From Billgrantia antri (GTDB taxonomy: Bacteria > Pseudomonadota > Gammaproteobacteria > Pseudomonadales > Halomonadaceae): a stretch of DNA of 64,000 bases. Within the stretch, counting starts at the first letter, position 1, and each line of letters starts with the position of its first letter. A program made the translations under genes and the position numbers. Where the stretch lies: NCBI RefSeq assembly GCF_019430905.1, contig NZ_JAHYCA010000010.1, positions 1 to 64,000 of the forward strand, in the 5' to 3' direction. This document shows, in pieces, positions 28,346 through 36,648 of this stretch. The notes beneath the pieces are model-generated. The model did no database searches and was not told the origin of the DNA. It saw only the letters and a program-made list of their open reading frames with translations.

Positions 28346-30268
28346 ATGCGCGAGAACCTGACCAAGCTGCTGGCCCTCGCATTGGGCGGGCTGATTCTCT
28401 ATACCTCGGCGACCGGCCCCTTCGAGAGCCTGGTCCAGCGGGCCATCTTTCTGGCGCTGGTTATCCTGCTGGGGCTGACGCTCTATCCGCTCGGGGGAGG
28501 GCGGCGCTGGCGGCCGCTGGGGCTGGCCGTCGACCTCGCGCTGGCGCTCGGCACGGTGCTGGCCTGCGGCTACGTGGCGATGAACCATGAGCGGATCCTC
28601 GTCGAGCTGCCCTGGGCCACGCCGCGAGACATGCTGTTCACCGCCGTGCTGGTGGTGACTGTGCTGGAGCTCTCTCGGCGTGCCATCGGCGCGATCTTCC
28701 CGCTGCTGGTGCTGGCGGGGCTGGCCTATGCCTGGCTCGGGGCGGCGATCCCCGGGCCGCTGGGGCATCGCGGCTTCGATATGCTCTTCATCACCGAGAC
28801 GCTCTACCTGGGTGATCTTGGCGTGTGGGGCATGCTGGTCGGCGTGGCGGCCACCACCATCGCCGCCTTCGTGTTGTTCGGCTGCCTGCTGCTGCACACC
28901 GGTGGCGGCCAGACCTTCATGGATCTGGCGCTGCGCATCAGCGGCCGTTCGCCGGGCGGCGCCGCCAAGGTCGCCACCGTGGCCTCGGGACTGTTCGGCA
29001 TGGTCAGTGGCAGCGCCGTGGCCAACGTGGCCACCACCGGCAACTTCACCATCCCGATGATGAAGCGGCTCAACTATCCGGCGCCCTTCGCTTCGGGAGT
29101 GGAAGCGGTGGCCTCCACCGGCGGCCAGATCGCGCCGCCGATCCTCGGCGCGGCGGCCTTCATCATGGCCGAGATCCTGGGTGAGAGTTACCTGCGCATC
29201 GCGCTGGCCGCGCTGCTGCCGGCCATCCTGTTCTACCTCGGCGTGTTCCTGACCATTCACCTGGTGGCGCGGCGGCGCAACCTGCAGGTGGTACCCGACG
29301 ACGAGCTGCCGAGCTGGCCGGCGGTGCTGCGCCCAGAGCGCATCGTACCGATCCTGGCGGCGCTGGGCGGACTCTTCTACGGCGTGCTTTCGGGACGCTC
29401 GATCCAGATGTCGGCCTTCTACGGCATCCTGATGACGGTGCTGACATTCGTGCCCTTCGCCCTGCTGGCGCGTACGCCGCTGCGCGAGATCGCCGGCAAG
29501 CTGTTCGCTGGGCTGATCGATGCCGGCAAGGGCATGGTGATCATCGGCGTGCTGCTGGCCGGCGCGCAGATGCTGGTGGCGATGATTGGCATGACCGGCA
29601 TTGGCGTGACGCTGGCCAGCCTGATCGTCGACGTGGGCGGGCAGTCGCTGTTCCTGGTGGCCTTCATCGTCGGCGGCGTGTGCCTGATCCTGGGCATGGG
29701 CATTCCCACCACGGCGGCCTATGTCCTGGTCGCCTCGGTGCTGGCACCGGCGCTGACCACCATCGGCGTCGAGCCGCTGATCGCCCACCTGTTCGTGTTC
29801 TACTTCGCCACGCTGTCGGTGATCACGCCGCCGGTGTGCGTGGCGGTCTTCGTCGCGGCGGGCATCGCCGGTACCAACTGGCTGCCGGCGGCGGGCGAGG
29901 CGGTACGCCTGGCGGCGGCGATCTACGTGATTCCCTTCCTGTTGCTGATCTATCCGGCCCTGGCCGGCTTCGGCAGTGCCCTTGATGTCGTGCTGGCCTG
30001 CTCCCAGGGCGTGGTGTTCGTGGTCGCCTTCGCCGCGCTGATGTCGCGGGTGGCGATGACCGGTAACCGGCTGATAGACGTGGTGGGGCTCGTACTGGTG
30101 GTGGGCCTGGCGCTGATACCCGGCTGGCTGACCACGGCCGGGGCGCTGCTGCTGTTGGTGGTGCTCTTCGCCCGGCGCCGCCAGCGCCTGGTGGCGGCCT
30201 CGCCCACGCCGGGTGAGAAGAAACCCGATGTGCACCCAGGCATCTCGGCCAAGGAGACCCACTCATGA
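28346..30268 (+). CDS. TRAP transporter permease, fused small and large subunits
   Basis: A 640-residue inner-membrane protein in which the four-helix DctQ-like part (about 1-120) is joined to the DctM-like transport domain (about 125-610), as is standard for TAXI systems. Hallmarks are SGSAVANVATTGNFTIPMMKR (about 225), ASTGGQIAPPILGAAAFIMAE (about 256), GMGIPTTAAYVLVASVLAPAL (about 450) and SVITPPVCVAVFVAAGIAGTNW (about 495). It drives Na+-coupled uptake. The stop overlaps the following AtuA-family start by 4 bases, indicating one operon with the catabolic genes. Confidence 0.93.
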   Translation: MRENLTKLLALALGGLILYTSATGPFESLVQRAIFLALVILLGLTLYPLGGGRRWRPLGLAVDLALALGTVLACGYVAMNHERILVELPWATPRDMLFTAVLVVTVLELSRRAIGAIFPLLVLAGLAYAWLGAAIPGPLGHRGFDMLFITETLYLGDLGVWGMLVGVAATTIAAFVLFGCLLLHTGGGQTFMDLALRISGRSPGGAAKVATVASGLFGMVSGSAVANVATTGNFTIPMMKRLNYPAPFASGVEAVASTGGQIAPPILGAAAFIMAEILGESYLRIALAALLPAILFYLGVFLTIHLVARRRNLQVVPDDELPSWPAVLRPERIVPILAALGGLFYGVLSGRSIQMSAFYGILMTVLTFVPFALLARTPLREIAGKLFAGLIDAGKGMVIIGVLLAGAQMLVAMIGMTGIGVTLASLIVDVGGQSLFLVAFIVGGVCLILGMGIPTTAAYVLVASVLAPALTTIGVEPLIAHLFVFYFATLSVITPPVCVAVFVAAGIAGTNWLPAAGEAVRLAAAIYVIPFLLLIYPALAGFGSALDVVLACSQGVVFVVAFAALMSRVAMTGNRLIDVVGLVLVVGLALIPGWLTTAGALLLLVVLFARRRQRLVAASPTPGEKKPDVHPGISAKETHS

Positions 30269-31680
30269 CCTTCCTGCTGGGCAGCGGGGCCGGGTTCTCC
30301 GGCGACCGCACCGATGCGGCGATACCGGTGGTGGCGGAGCTGATCCGCCGTGGTCAGCCCGCGGCGCTGATCTTCGAGACCTTGGGCGAGCGCACGTTGG
30401 CAGCCGCCCATCGCGCCATGCGCGACGATCCCGAGGCCGGCTTCGAGCCGCTACTGGAAGAGCTGCTGGCGCCGGTTCTCGACGACTGCCTGAAACACGG
30501 CATTGCCATTCTCGGCAACTTCGGCGCGGCCAACCCGGAGGGTGCCTGCCGCCTGGTAGCCGGGCTGGTCGCCGACACCGAGCGGGGTACCGCCAGCATC
30601 GGTCAGGTGCACGGCGACGACATCCGCGCACGCCTCGGTGAGCTGGAGCTGCAGCGCTGGGAAGCGGAGAGCCGCGAACTGCCCGGTGAGGAGGCGCTGA
30701 TCTCGGCCAACGTCTATCTGGGCGCGGCGCCCCTGGTCGAGGCGCTCGCACTCGGCGCCGAGGTGGTGGTCAGCGGCCGGGTGGCCGACCCGGCGCTGTT
30801 CCTGGCGCCACTGGTGCACCACTTCGGCTGGGCCTGGGACGACTGGGACCGCCTGGCCGCCGGCATGATGGCGGGTCATCTGGGCGAGTGCGGTGCCCAG
30901 GTCACCGGGGGGTACTTCGCCGATCCAGGCGTCAAGGATGTTCCCGGCCTGGCCACGGTGGGCTACCCCATCATCGAAGTGGAGGAGGATGGCAGCCTGG
31001 TGGTGACCAAGCCCGCCGGCACTGGCGGCATGGTCACCGCACGCACGGTCAAGGAGCAGTTGCTCTACGAGGTGCACGACCCCGCCAACTACCTGACCCC
31101 CGACGTGGTGGTGGACCTCTCCGCAGTGACTGTTCGCGAGATCGGTCCCGATCGGGTGGCGGTGAGCGGCATTCGCGGCAAGCCGGCGCCACAGCGGCTC
31201 AAGACCACCGTCTGCTACGAGGGTGGCTGGCAGGGCGAGGCGGAGATCTCCTACGCCGGGCCCAATGCCCTGGCCCGGGCGCAACTGGCTGCCGAGGTGC
31301 TGCGCGAACGGCTGGCTTTTCGTGCGCCGTCGGAGTTGCGCTCGCGGCTCGATATCGTCGGCCATGCCAGCGTCTTCGACAGCGATGCCGGCGACCTGCA
31401 GCGCTCGGTGCAGGGCAATGCCAGCGGCGACTATCGTCTGCGCCTGGCTGCCGAGCATGCCGAGCGCCGCTGGGTGGAGCGTGCCACCCAGGAGCTGCTG
31501 GCGCTCTATTGCGCCGGTCCGGCCGGTGGCGGCGGGGTGCGCCGCCAGTATCAGCGGCGCGTGTGTACGGCGTCCTACCTGGTCAAACGTAGCGACGTGA
31601 ACGCCTTCGCTACGCTGTTCGATGCCAGCCTTTTCGAGACGAAGATGGCCAACGAGAGGAGGGCCGCTCATGCCAACTGA
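30265..31680 (+). CDS. AtuA-family (DUF1446) acyl-metabolism protein, large part
   Basis: A 471-residue protein of the acyclic terpene utilisation AtuA family: GSGAGFSGDRTDAAIPVVAELI at the N-terminus, ILGNFGAANPEGACRLVAGLV near 76, NVYLGAAPLVEALALGAEVVVSGRVADPALFLAP near 148 and GTGGMVTARTVKEQLLYEVHDP near 252. AtuA is needed for citronellol/geranyl-CoA degradation in Pseudomonas, but its reaction is not defined, and this operon has none of the other atu genes. Linkage to a TAXI-TRAP system suggests it acts on an imported carboxylate. ATG 30265 follows AAGGAG and overlaps the permease gene by 4 bases. Confidence 0.85.
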   Translation: MTFLLGSGAGFSGDRTDAAIPVVAELIRRGQPAALIFETLGERTLAAAHRAMRDDPEAGFEPLLEELLAPVLDDCLKHGIAILGNFGAANPEGACRLVAGLVADTERGTASIGQVHGDDIRARLGELELQRWEAESRELPGEEALISANVYLGAAPLVEALALGAEVVVSGRVADPALFLAPLVHHFGWAWDDWDRLAAGMMAGHLGECGAQVTGGYFADPGVKDVPGLATVGYPIIEVEEDGSLVVTKPAGTGGMVTARTVKEQLLYEVHDPANYLTPDVVVDLSAVTVREIGPDRVAVSGIRGKPAPQRLKTTVCYEGGWQGEAEISYAGPNALARAQLAAEVLRERLAFRAPSELRSRLDIVGHASVFDSDAGDLQRSVQGNASGDYRLRLAAEHAERRWVERATQELLALYCAGPAGGGGVRRQYQRRVCTASYLVKRSDVNAFATLFDASLFETKMANERRAAHAN

Positions 31681-32029
31681 GGCCAATCGGGTGATGCCAA
31701 GTGCCACAGCAGGGCGAGAGGTGCCGCTGCACCGCCTGGCCCATGCCCGCGCCGGCGACAAGGGGGATCGTCTCAACCTGGCGCTGTTCGCCTACGAGCC
31801 GCAGCATTACCAGGCGCTGGTGGCGCAGGTGACCGAGGAGCGGGTGCTGGCGCTATTCGCTCATCGCGGGGCCAGTCGCGTTCGACGCTACCTGATGCCG
31901 GGGCTGTGCGGCATGAATCTGGTGATCGACGACGTGCTGCAGGGCGGGGTCAACGGTGCCCTGAACCTGGACGGCCACGGCAAGACGCTGTCGTTCCTGC
32001 TTCTGGGAATGAGCGTGGTGACCGAGTAG
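31670..32029 (+). CDS. AtuA-related small protein
   Basis: A 119-residue protein corresponding to the separate C-terminal ferredoxin-like unit found with AtuA-family proteins (VPLHRLAHARAGDKGDRLNLALFAYEP near residue 18, FAHRGASRVRRYLMPGLCGMNLVIDDVLQGGVN near 61, GKTLSFLLLGMSV at the end). Large and small parts are fused in some genomes, so they probably form one complex. GAGGAGGG lies 6 bases before ATG 31670, which is 11 bases inside the 3' end of the preceding gene. It is the last gene of the operon, and a strong terminator follows. Confidence 0.82.
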   Translation: MPTEANRVMPSATAGREVPLHRLAHARAGDKGDRLNLALFAYEPQHYQALVAQVTEERVLALFAHRGASRVRRYLMPGLCGMNLVIDDVLQGGVNGALNLDGHGKTLSFLLLGMSVVTE

Positions 32030-32054
32030 AGGTGAGGGTCCACTGAAAGGTAAA

Positions 32055-32097
32055 GCGCCTGGCCGGGTTTGCGGAACCCGGCCAGGCGCCGTTTTTT
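32055..32097 (+). terminator. Intrinsic terminator of the TAXI-TRAP/AtuA operon
   Basis: Arms GCGCCTGGCCGGGTT (32055-32069) and AACCCGGCCAGGCGC (32075-32089) pair perfectly across a 5-base loop and are followed by six T residues (32092-32097). It lies 25 bases after the last stop codon. The convergent narK gene ends at 32158. Confidence 0.9.
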
Positions 32098-32157
32098 GGC
32101 AATGAACTGTCAATGCAAGACTCGACCGCCGAAGGCAGACTGCCGGGCGAGCGGCGC

Positions 32158-33510
32158 TCAGCGCAGTGACAGTGCACCGGCATTGGTGTCTTCGCCCACC
32201 GCGTCGGTGTAGGCCTTGGCCTCCTCGGCTTCGACCTCGGTCGAGAAGCGCACGACCAGGGCGCACAGCGAGGCGATCACCACGGCGATGCCCAGATAGA
32301 ACAGCCCCTGCTGGTAGGAGATCGTCTCCGAGCGGAACAGGAAGCCGGCTGCCACGGCGCCGGCGTTGCCACCGGCGCCGACGATGCCGGCTACCGCGCC
32401 CAGCGCCTTCTTGTTGATGAAGGGCACCACACCGAAGGTCGCCCCTTCAGCCATCTGCACGAACAGGCTGAACACCAGCATGATGCCGATGGCATATGAC
32501 AGCACGTGCATCTGCGAGAAGAACATCAGCGCGATGCCTTCGCAGAGCATGGCGATGAACAGCCAGCGTACCCGCCCCTTGAGCCCGCCAGTGCGGGCGA
32601 ACAGGTCGGAGAAGATACCCCCCAGGGTGCGCGCGAAGATGTTCATCAGCCCGAACAGGCCGGCGATCATGCCCGCGGTGGCCAGGGTCAGGTCGAAGTT
32701 GTCGAAGAAGTAGATGGCGGCGATGTTGTTGATCGTCAGTTCGACGCCGAAGCAGGCGGCATACACCACGAACAGTGCCCACACGCGGATGTCCTTGGCC
32801 GCGGCCTTGAAACTAGCGCCCATGCCGTGTTCACCGTTGGCTTCGGCAAGCTCGCCGCGGGCGCGAAGCTCGGCGAAGTTGCCGTCGGGGGCATCCTGGG
32901 TAAAGCGGTAGTAGGCGATACCGGCGAAGAACAGCACCACCCCCGGGACCATCATCGCCAGGCGCCAGCCGAGCGCCTCGTTGACGCCGAGCATCAGGAT
33001 GCCGGAGAAGATCAGCGGCATCAGGATCTGCGTGGTACCTCCACCCAGGTTGCCCCAGCCGGCCGAGGTGGCGTTGGCGGTGCCGACCACGTTGGGCGCG
33101 AACATCACCGAAGTGTGGTACTGGGTGATAACGAAAGAGGCACCGATGGCGCCGATGGCCAGGCGCGCCAGGAAGAAGGTTTCGAAGCTCGAGGCCAGGC
33201 CGATGCCCATGACCGGCAGCGAACCCAGGCACAGCAGCCAGGTGTAGGCCTTGCGCGGCCCGATGCGGTCGCACAGTACGCCCATTACCAGGCGCACCAG
33301 GATGGTGATTGCCACCGAGGCAATGATGGTATTGCCGATCTGGGTCTTGGTCAGGCCCAGGTCGTCGCGCACGACGGCCATCAGCGGGGCGATGCCGAAC
33401 CAGCCGAAGAAACAGAGATGGAAGGCGAGCCAGGAGAAGTGGAAGGCGCGCATCTGGGGGGTGCGCAGGTTCAGGAGGCGAATGCGGTTCGCCTTGTTGC
33501 GAATTTCCAT
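32158..33510 (-). CDS. narK: Nitrate/nitrite MFS transporter
   Basis: A 450-residue, twelve-helix major-facilitator protein. Both nitrate signature motifs are present: GWGNLGGGTTQ (TM5, about 152-162) and GIVGAGGNAGAV (TM11, about 372-383), along with the arginine-bearing helices of NarK-type carriers. It is expected to import nitrate (H+ symport) or exchange nitrate for nitrite at the inner membrane. It stands 14 kb from the nas cluster but shares its regulatory signature, a sigma54 element at 33635-33650 and an A1/G4 six-base-loop hairpin at 33551-33566. That assigns it to nitrate assimilation rather than respiration. GAGG is the ribosome site and lies against a hairpin. Confidence 0.92.
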   Translation of the reverse strand: MEIRNKANRIRLLNLRTPQMRAFHFSWLAFHLCFFGWFGIAPLMAVVRDDLGLTKTQIGNTIIASVAITILVRLVMGVLCDRIGPRKAYTWLLCLGSLPVMGIGLASSFETFFLARLAIGAIGASFVITQYHTSVMFAPNVVGTANATSAGWGNLGGGTTQILMPLIFSGILMLGVNEALGWRLAMMVPGVVLFFAGIAYYRFTQDAPDGNFAELRARGELAEANGEHGMGASFKAAAKDIRVWALFVVYAACFGVELTINNIAAIYFFDNFDLTLATAGMIAGLFGLMNIFARTLGGIFSDLFARTGGLKGRVRWLFIAMLCEGIALMFFSQMHVLSYAIGIMLVFSLFVQMAEGATFGVVPFINKKALGAVAGIVGAGGNAGAVAAGFLFRSETISYQQGLFYLGIAVVIASLCALVVRFSTEVEAEEAKAYTDAVGEDTNAGALSLR

Positions 33511-33550
33511 GGGCTTTGACCTCGTACGGATTGCCGATACGTGTTTTCGC

Positions 33551-33566
33551 CCTTCTCCGTTGAAGG
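33551..33566 (-). promoter_or_regulatory. Six-base-loop hairpin in the narK leader (NasT target)
   Basis: On the minus strand CCTTC-AACGGA-GAAGG forms a perfect five-base stem with loop AACGGA, A at position 1 and G at position 4, matching ANTAR targets and differing from the AACGAC loops of nasA, nasB and nirC only in the last two bases. Closer to the start codon, CGTA(T)CGG/CCGTACG with loop CAAT (about 33542-33523) abuts the GAGG ribosome site. It could act as terminator or sequestering stem. A partner hairpin upstream (ACTTCC/GGAAGT) lacks the A1/G4 loop. Confidence 0.6.
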
Positions 33567-33634
33567 TCAGGTCTGACGCACTCGTACTTCCTCAGGAAGT
33601 CTGGTCCACGCCTACCCAGCATTGACTTATGTCA

Positions 33635-33650
33635 AGCAACCTGCTTGCCA
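33635..33650 (-). promoter_or_regulatory. Sigma54 promoter of narK
   Basis: On the minus strand TGGCAAGCAGGTTGCT matches TGGCAY-N5-TTGCW with GG and GC ten bases apart. Predicted transcript start near 33624 leaves a leader of about 115 bases containing the A1/G4 hairpin. Upstream, GCCCCC-TGC-TGGTGC (33762-33776) is a weak NtrC-like dyad at the right distance. Confidence 0.72.
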
Positions 33651-33806
33651 TATCACTATCATATTCTTTTAAAACATTGGGTTGTGGTTTGATGGGGGAG
33701 GAAGAGAGTGGCCGGGAGCGCGTGTCGACGTGATAAGAATGGTGCAGTGCCGCAGAGCGATGCCCCCTGCTGGTGCCAATAGGGGGCTCTCTCCGTTCAC
33801 GCCGAT

Positions 33807-34529
33807 TCAGTACATGGCCAGCTGCGTGGGGGATCGGTCGCAGCTAAGGAAGGCCGAGTTATCCAACCACTCGGGATCGGGGTAATAGGCAAACAGGTAG
33901 TGATCCTCCTTGATGCTGTCGATCAGGGGATAGGTCACTTCCTGGCGCACGGCGGGGCAACCGTGGCTGCGGCCCAGTCGTCCGGTTTTCTGGATGAAGG
34001 ATTCACTGACGTAATCGGCGCCATGAATCACTATGGCGCGCTGGTAGGCCAGGTCGTTGACGCCAGCTTCCAGCCCCTCCAGGCGTAGCGAATAACCGTT
34101 GCTGCCGTAGTAGCTGTTCATGGTGCGAAACAGTCCCAGGCTCGACTGGTAACTCTCGGGCGTGTTGGAGAACTGCGTGGCTTCGGCATCACCCGAACCA
34201 CGGCCATGGGAAACCAGCTCTTCGAACAGCAGCCGTTCTCGTGCCAGGTCGAAGACCCATAGGCGCGGCTCGCTCGAAGGGCGCGAGAAGTCGATGACCG
34301 CCAGCCGCTCGGCGTCGGGCTCGGCGCAGGCCAAGGCGCTGGCGGCAAGCTTGAGTACCTGGGGGTCGGCATCCGGCGCGAGGCGGGTCAGGGTCTGGCT
34401 CAGCAGCGGCTGGGGCGAGGAGAGCCCGGCCTGGGCGAGGAAATCGCCGGCCTGGGCGGAGGGCAGGGCAGCCAGCAGGGAGGCCGCCAGGGTCGATAGC
34501 GAAAGTGGCAGTGTGAGGTGAAAACGCAT
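33807..34529 (-). CDS. Murein L,D-transpeptidase catalytic-domain protein (YkuD_2 type)
   Basis: A 240-residue exported protein with a signal peptide ending in LPSAQA (about residue 27). The catalytic region carries VIHGADYV (His, about 172) and GRSHGCPAVR (Cys, about 197), the YkuD_2 variant of the L,D-transpeptidase site. Such enzymes modify peptidoglycan by 3-3 cross-linking or lipoprotein attachment in the periplasm. Start ATG 34529 gives a normal signal peptide; a longer frame to 34556 exists. It is divergent from a second, larger L,D-transpeptidase gene 171 bases away. A GC hairpin (33762-33787) lies after the stop codon. Confidence 0.87.
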   Translation of the reverse strand: MRFHLTLPLSLSTLAASLLAALPSAQAGDFLAQAGLSSPQPLLSQTLTRLAPDADPQVLKLAASALACAEPDAERLAVIDFSRPSSEPRLWVFDLARERLLFEELVSHGRGSGDAEATQFSNTPESYQSSLGLFRTMNSYYGSNGYSLRLEGLEAGVNDLAYQRAIVIHGADYVSESFIQKTGRLGRSHGCPAVRQEVTYPLIDSIKEDHYLFAYYPDPEWLDNSAFLSCDRSPTQLAMY

Positions 34530-34700
34530 CGAGCATGCCTGTAACGTGGATTCCACATGTCGTGCATGCGGAAACGCGAAAATTTTAAATAAGGTAAGTA
34601 AGGTAGATGGGCCGGCTGGTTTGCCGACATGTACCAGGCACTATTATGCGGAGAGTGGCCAGGAAGGCCAAACCAGCCATCAACGGAGCAGGAGCCATAG

Positions 34701-36332
34701 ATGCGGCTAATTACATGGATGGGGATCTGGGGAATGCTGCTGCTTGGGGCTGGGCCGCTGGCCTGGGCCGAGCAGGAGGCGTCAGGGCGGGGTGCCGATG
34801 CCGGTGGCATCACCGGCGAGCTGGTCCGGCAGGTCGCCGAGCAGGACCCGCGTATGCAGGATTTTTATGCGCTACGTGACTATCGTCCTGCCTGGCAGGA
34901 TGCCGACGCGGTGGCTGCGTTCACTTCGGCGCTACATACCCTCGAAAGTGATGGGCTTCATCCTCAGGATTATTGCCCGGATGAGTTGAGGAATCGGCAT
35001 CGAGCGGTCTATGAGGACGGTGCCGATGTCGAGGCGCAGGCGCAATATGACCTGTTTGCCACGCGACAGCTGCTGATGGCGCTCGATCATCTGCAGCGCG
35101 GCAAGGTCGACCCCGAAGCGCTCGATACCGGCTGGGAAGTGCCAGTTTCGCCTCCCGAATTCTCCCTGGCGACTGTATCCGGTGCCGTGGACCAGCAGAG
35201 ATTCGAGGCGCTGATCAGCGAAGTGCGGCCGGGTTTCGTTCCCTACCAGCGGCTGCGGTCGGGGCTGGCGCGCTATCGCAATATCGAGAAACTGGGCGGC
35301 TGGCCGCGCCTGCCGGAGCGGCAGCAGGCGTTGCGTCCGGGGGACGTCGACGAAGATGTCCCGCTGTTGCGCGAGCGCCTGGCGGTCATCGGTGAACTCG
35401 AAATACTGATCGCCGATAACGATGTCTTTCCTGGTGGCGAGCTCGTGGCGCCTGACCCGCGACGCTACGATGCCAGCCTCGAGGCCGCGGTAAAGCGCTT
35501 CCAGCGTCGGCACCTGCTGGAGGCGGACGGGATCGTCGGGCGCCAGACCCTGGCTGCACTCAACGTTCCGGTGGAGCGCCGTATCGACCAGATTCGCCTC
35601 AACATGGAACGCGCCCGCTGGCTGTTGCACGGCTTGCCGGAGTCTTTCGTGCTGGTCGACATTGCCGGCTACCGGCTCAGTTATTATCGCCCTGACGGCC
35701 AGATCTGGCGTTCACGCATCGTGGTGGGGCGGCCCTATCGGCGTACGCCCTCGCTACGCTCGGAAATCACCCACTTGACGGTGAACCCCACCTGGACGAT
35801 ACCGCCCACCATCAAGCGCGAGGACGTATTACCCAAGGTGCGGCAGGATCTCGGCTATCTGTGGCGCGAGCGGATTCAGGTGCTGAGCCCGTCGGGTACG
35901 CCTCTCGACCCGTGGGAGATCGACTGGGACAATCCCGGCAACATCGTCCTGCGCCAGGCTCCGGGGCCACAGAATGCCCTGGGACAACTCGTCATCCGCT
36001 TTCCCAATGACCATATGGTCTATCTCCACGATACACCGGCCCAAGATCTCTTTTCTCGCGAACAGCGTGCCTTCAGCTCCGGCTGCATCCGTGTCGAGAA
36101 CATTCGCGAGCTGGGCCAGCTGCTGCTAGACGATACCCACAGCGATCACGACGTAGAGGGGCGAATAGATAGCGGCGAGACGCAGAACGTACGCCTGGCC
36201 AATCGCATGCCGATCATCATCCACTACTGGACGGTGAACCCCGGCGAGGATGGTGAACTCTCGTTCCGTCCCGACATCTACGAACGCGACGACGATTTGC
36301 TACGAGCGTTGGATCGCCCGCTGGTGCTGTGA
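34701..36332 (+). CDS. L,D-transpeptidase of the YcbB/LdtD type
   Basis: A 543-residue periplasmic peptidoglycan cross-linking enzyme. Signal peptide (about 1-23, ending PLAWA), an N-terminal scaffold domain (about 40-190), a peptidoglycan-binding domain (about 215-290: LEAAVKRFQRRHLLEADGIVGRQTLAALN) and the YkuD catalytic domain (about 310-500). The catalytic HDTPAQDLF and FSSGCIRVEN motifs (Cys near 455) are intact. LdtD-type enzymes make 3-3 cross-links under stress. The size is normal for the family. It is followed by a GC-rich hairpin and has its own promoter region opposite the smaller transpeptidase gene. Confidence 0.92.
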   Translation: MRLITWMGIWGMLLLGAGPLAWAEQEASGRGADAGGITGELVRQVAEQDPRMQDFYALRDYRPAWQDADAVAAFTSALHTLESDGLHPQDYCPDELRNRHRAVYEDGADVEAQAQYDLFATRQLLMALDHLQRGKVDPEALDTGWEVPVSPPEFSLATVSGAVDQQRFEALISEVRPGFVPYQRLRSGLARYRNIEKLGGWPRLPERQQALRPGDVDEDVPLLRERLAVIGELEILIADNDVFPGGELVAPDPRRYDASLEAAVKRFQRRHLLEADGIVGRQTLAALNVPVERRIDQIRLNMERARWLLHGLPESFVLVDIAGYRLSYYRPDGQIWRSRIVVGRPYRRTPSLRSEITHLTVNPTWTIPPTIKREDVLPKVRQDLGYLWRERIQVLSPSGTPLDPWEIDWDNPGNIVLRQAPGPQNALGQLVIRFPNDHMVYLHDTPAQDLFSREQRAFSSGCIRVENIRELGQLLLDDTHSDHDVEGRIDSGETQNVRLANRMPIIIHYWTVNPGEDGELSFRPDIYERDDDLLRALDRPLVL

Positions 36333-36348
36333 GATAACGAAAGGGGAA

Positions 36349-36377
36349 GGCCCCGGCCACCTCCTGTGGCCGGGGCC
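36349..36377. terminator. Bidirectional hairpin between ldtD-like and DUF1127 genes
   Basis: Perfect 12-base arms GGCCCCGGCCAC and GTGGCCGGGGCC around CTCCT, between two convergent genes. On the minus strand it is followed by TTCCCCTTTCG, a weak pyrimidine run; on the plus strand there is no U-run. Confidence 0.65.
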
Positions 36378-36381
36378 GAGG

Positions 36382-36648
36382 CTAAGCCAGGGGGGCCCCG
36401 CAGCGCGGACAGAACTCAGTGGAGCGTTCACCAGCCTCGAGGACGGTGGCGGAAGCCTCAGCGGTTTCCGGCTTGCCGAGGGCGAAACGCTCCGGGTCGA
36501 GCGGCACCAGCTTGCCGCGCTCCCAGCGCAGGCCGATATCCTTGAGCATGCGTGGGTCGCAGTCGCGCAGCAGGGCATCGCGCTGACGGTTGGCGTAGAA
36601 GCTGCGTACGGCGCGAAGCAGGCGACGGGTTGTGCGTAGTGCTGCCAT
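36382..36648 (-). CDS. DUF1127-like small protein with a C-terminal CxxC
   Basis: An 88-residue basic protein. Residues about 1-45 resemble the short arginine-rich DUF1127 (YjiS-like) domain: TTRRLLRAVRSFYANRQRDALLRDCDPRMLKDIGL, ending in the family's L-x-DIGL signature. Unlike the common 45-70 residue members it continues with about 45 residues ending in FCPRCGAPLA, a single CxxC knuckle. DUF1127 proteins have been tied to RNA binding and phosphate or stress responses in alphaproteobacteria; no role is assigned here. AAGGAG lies 9 bases before ATG 36648. The 372-base gap upstream contains an inverted repeat that could be its operator. Confidence 0.75.
   Translation of the reverse strand: MAALRTTRRLLRAVRSFYANRQRDALLRDCDPRMLKDIGLRWERGKLVPLDPERFALGKPETAEASATVLEAGERSTEFCPRCGAPLA

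Noticed and set aside
27239-30262. 1007-codon open frame on the minus strand
   Set aside because: It is the shadow of the TAXI-TRAP genes; the product is His/Gln/Arg/Gly low-complexity sequence typical of antisense frames in GC-rich DNA.
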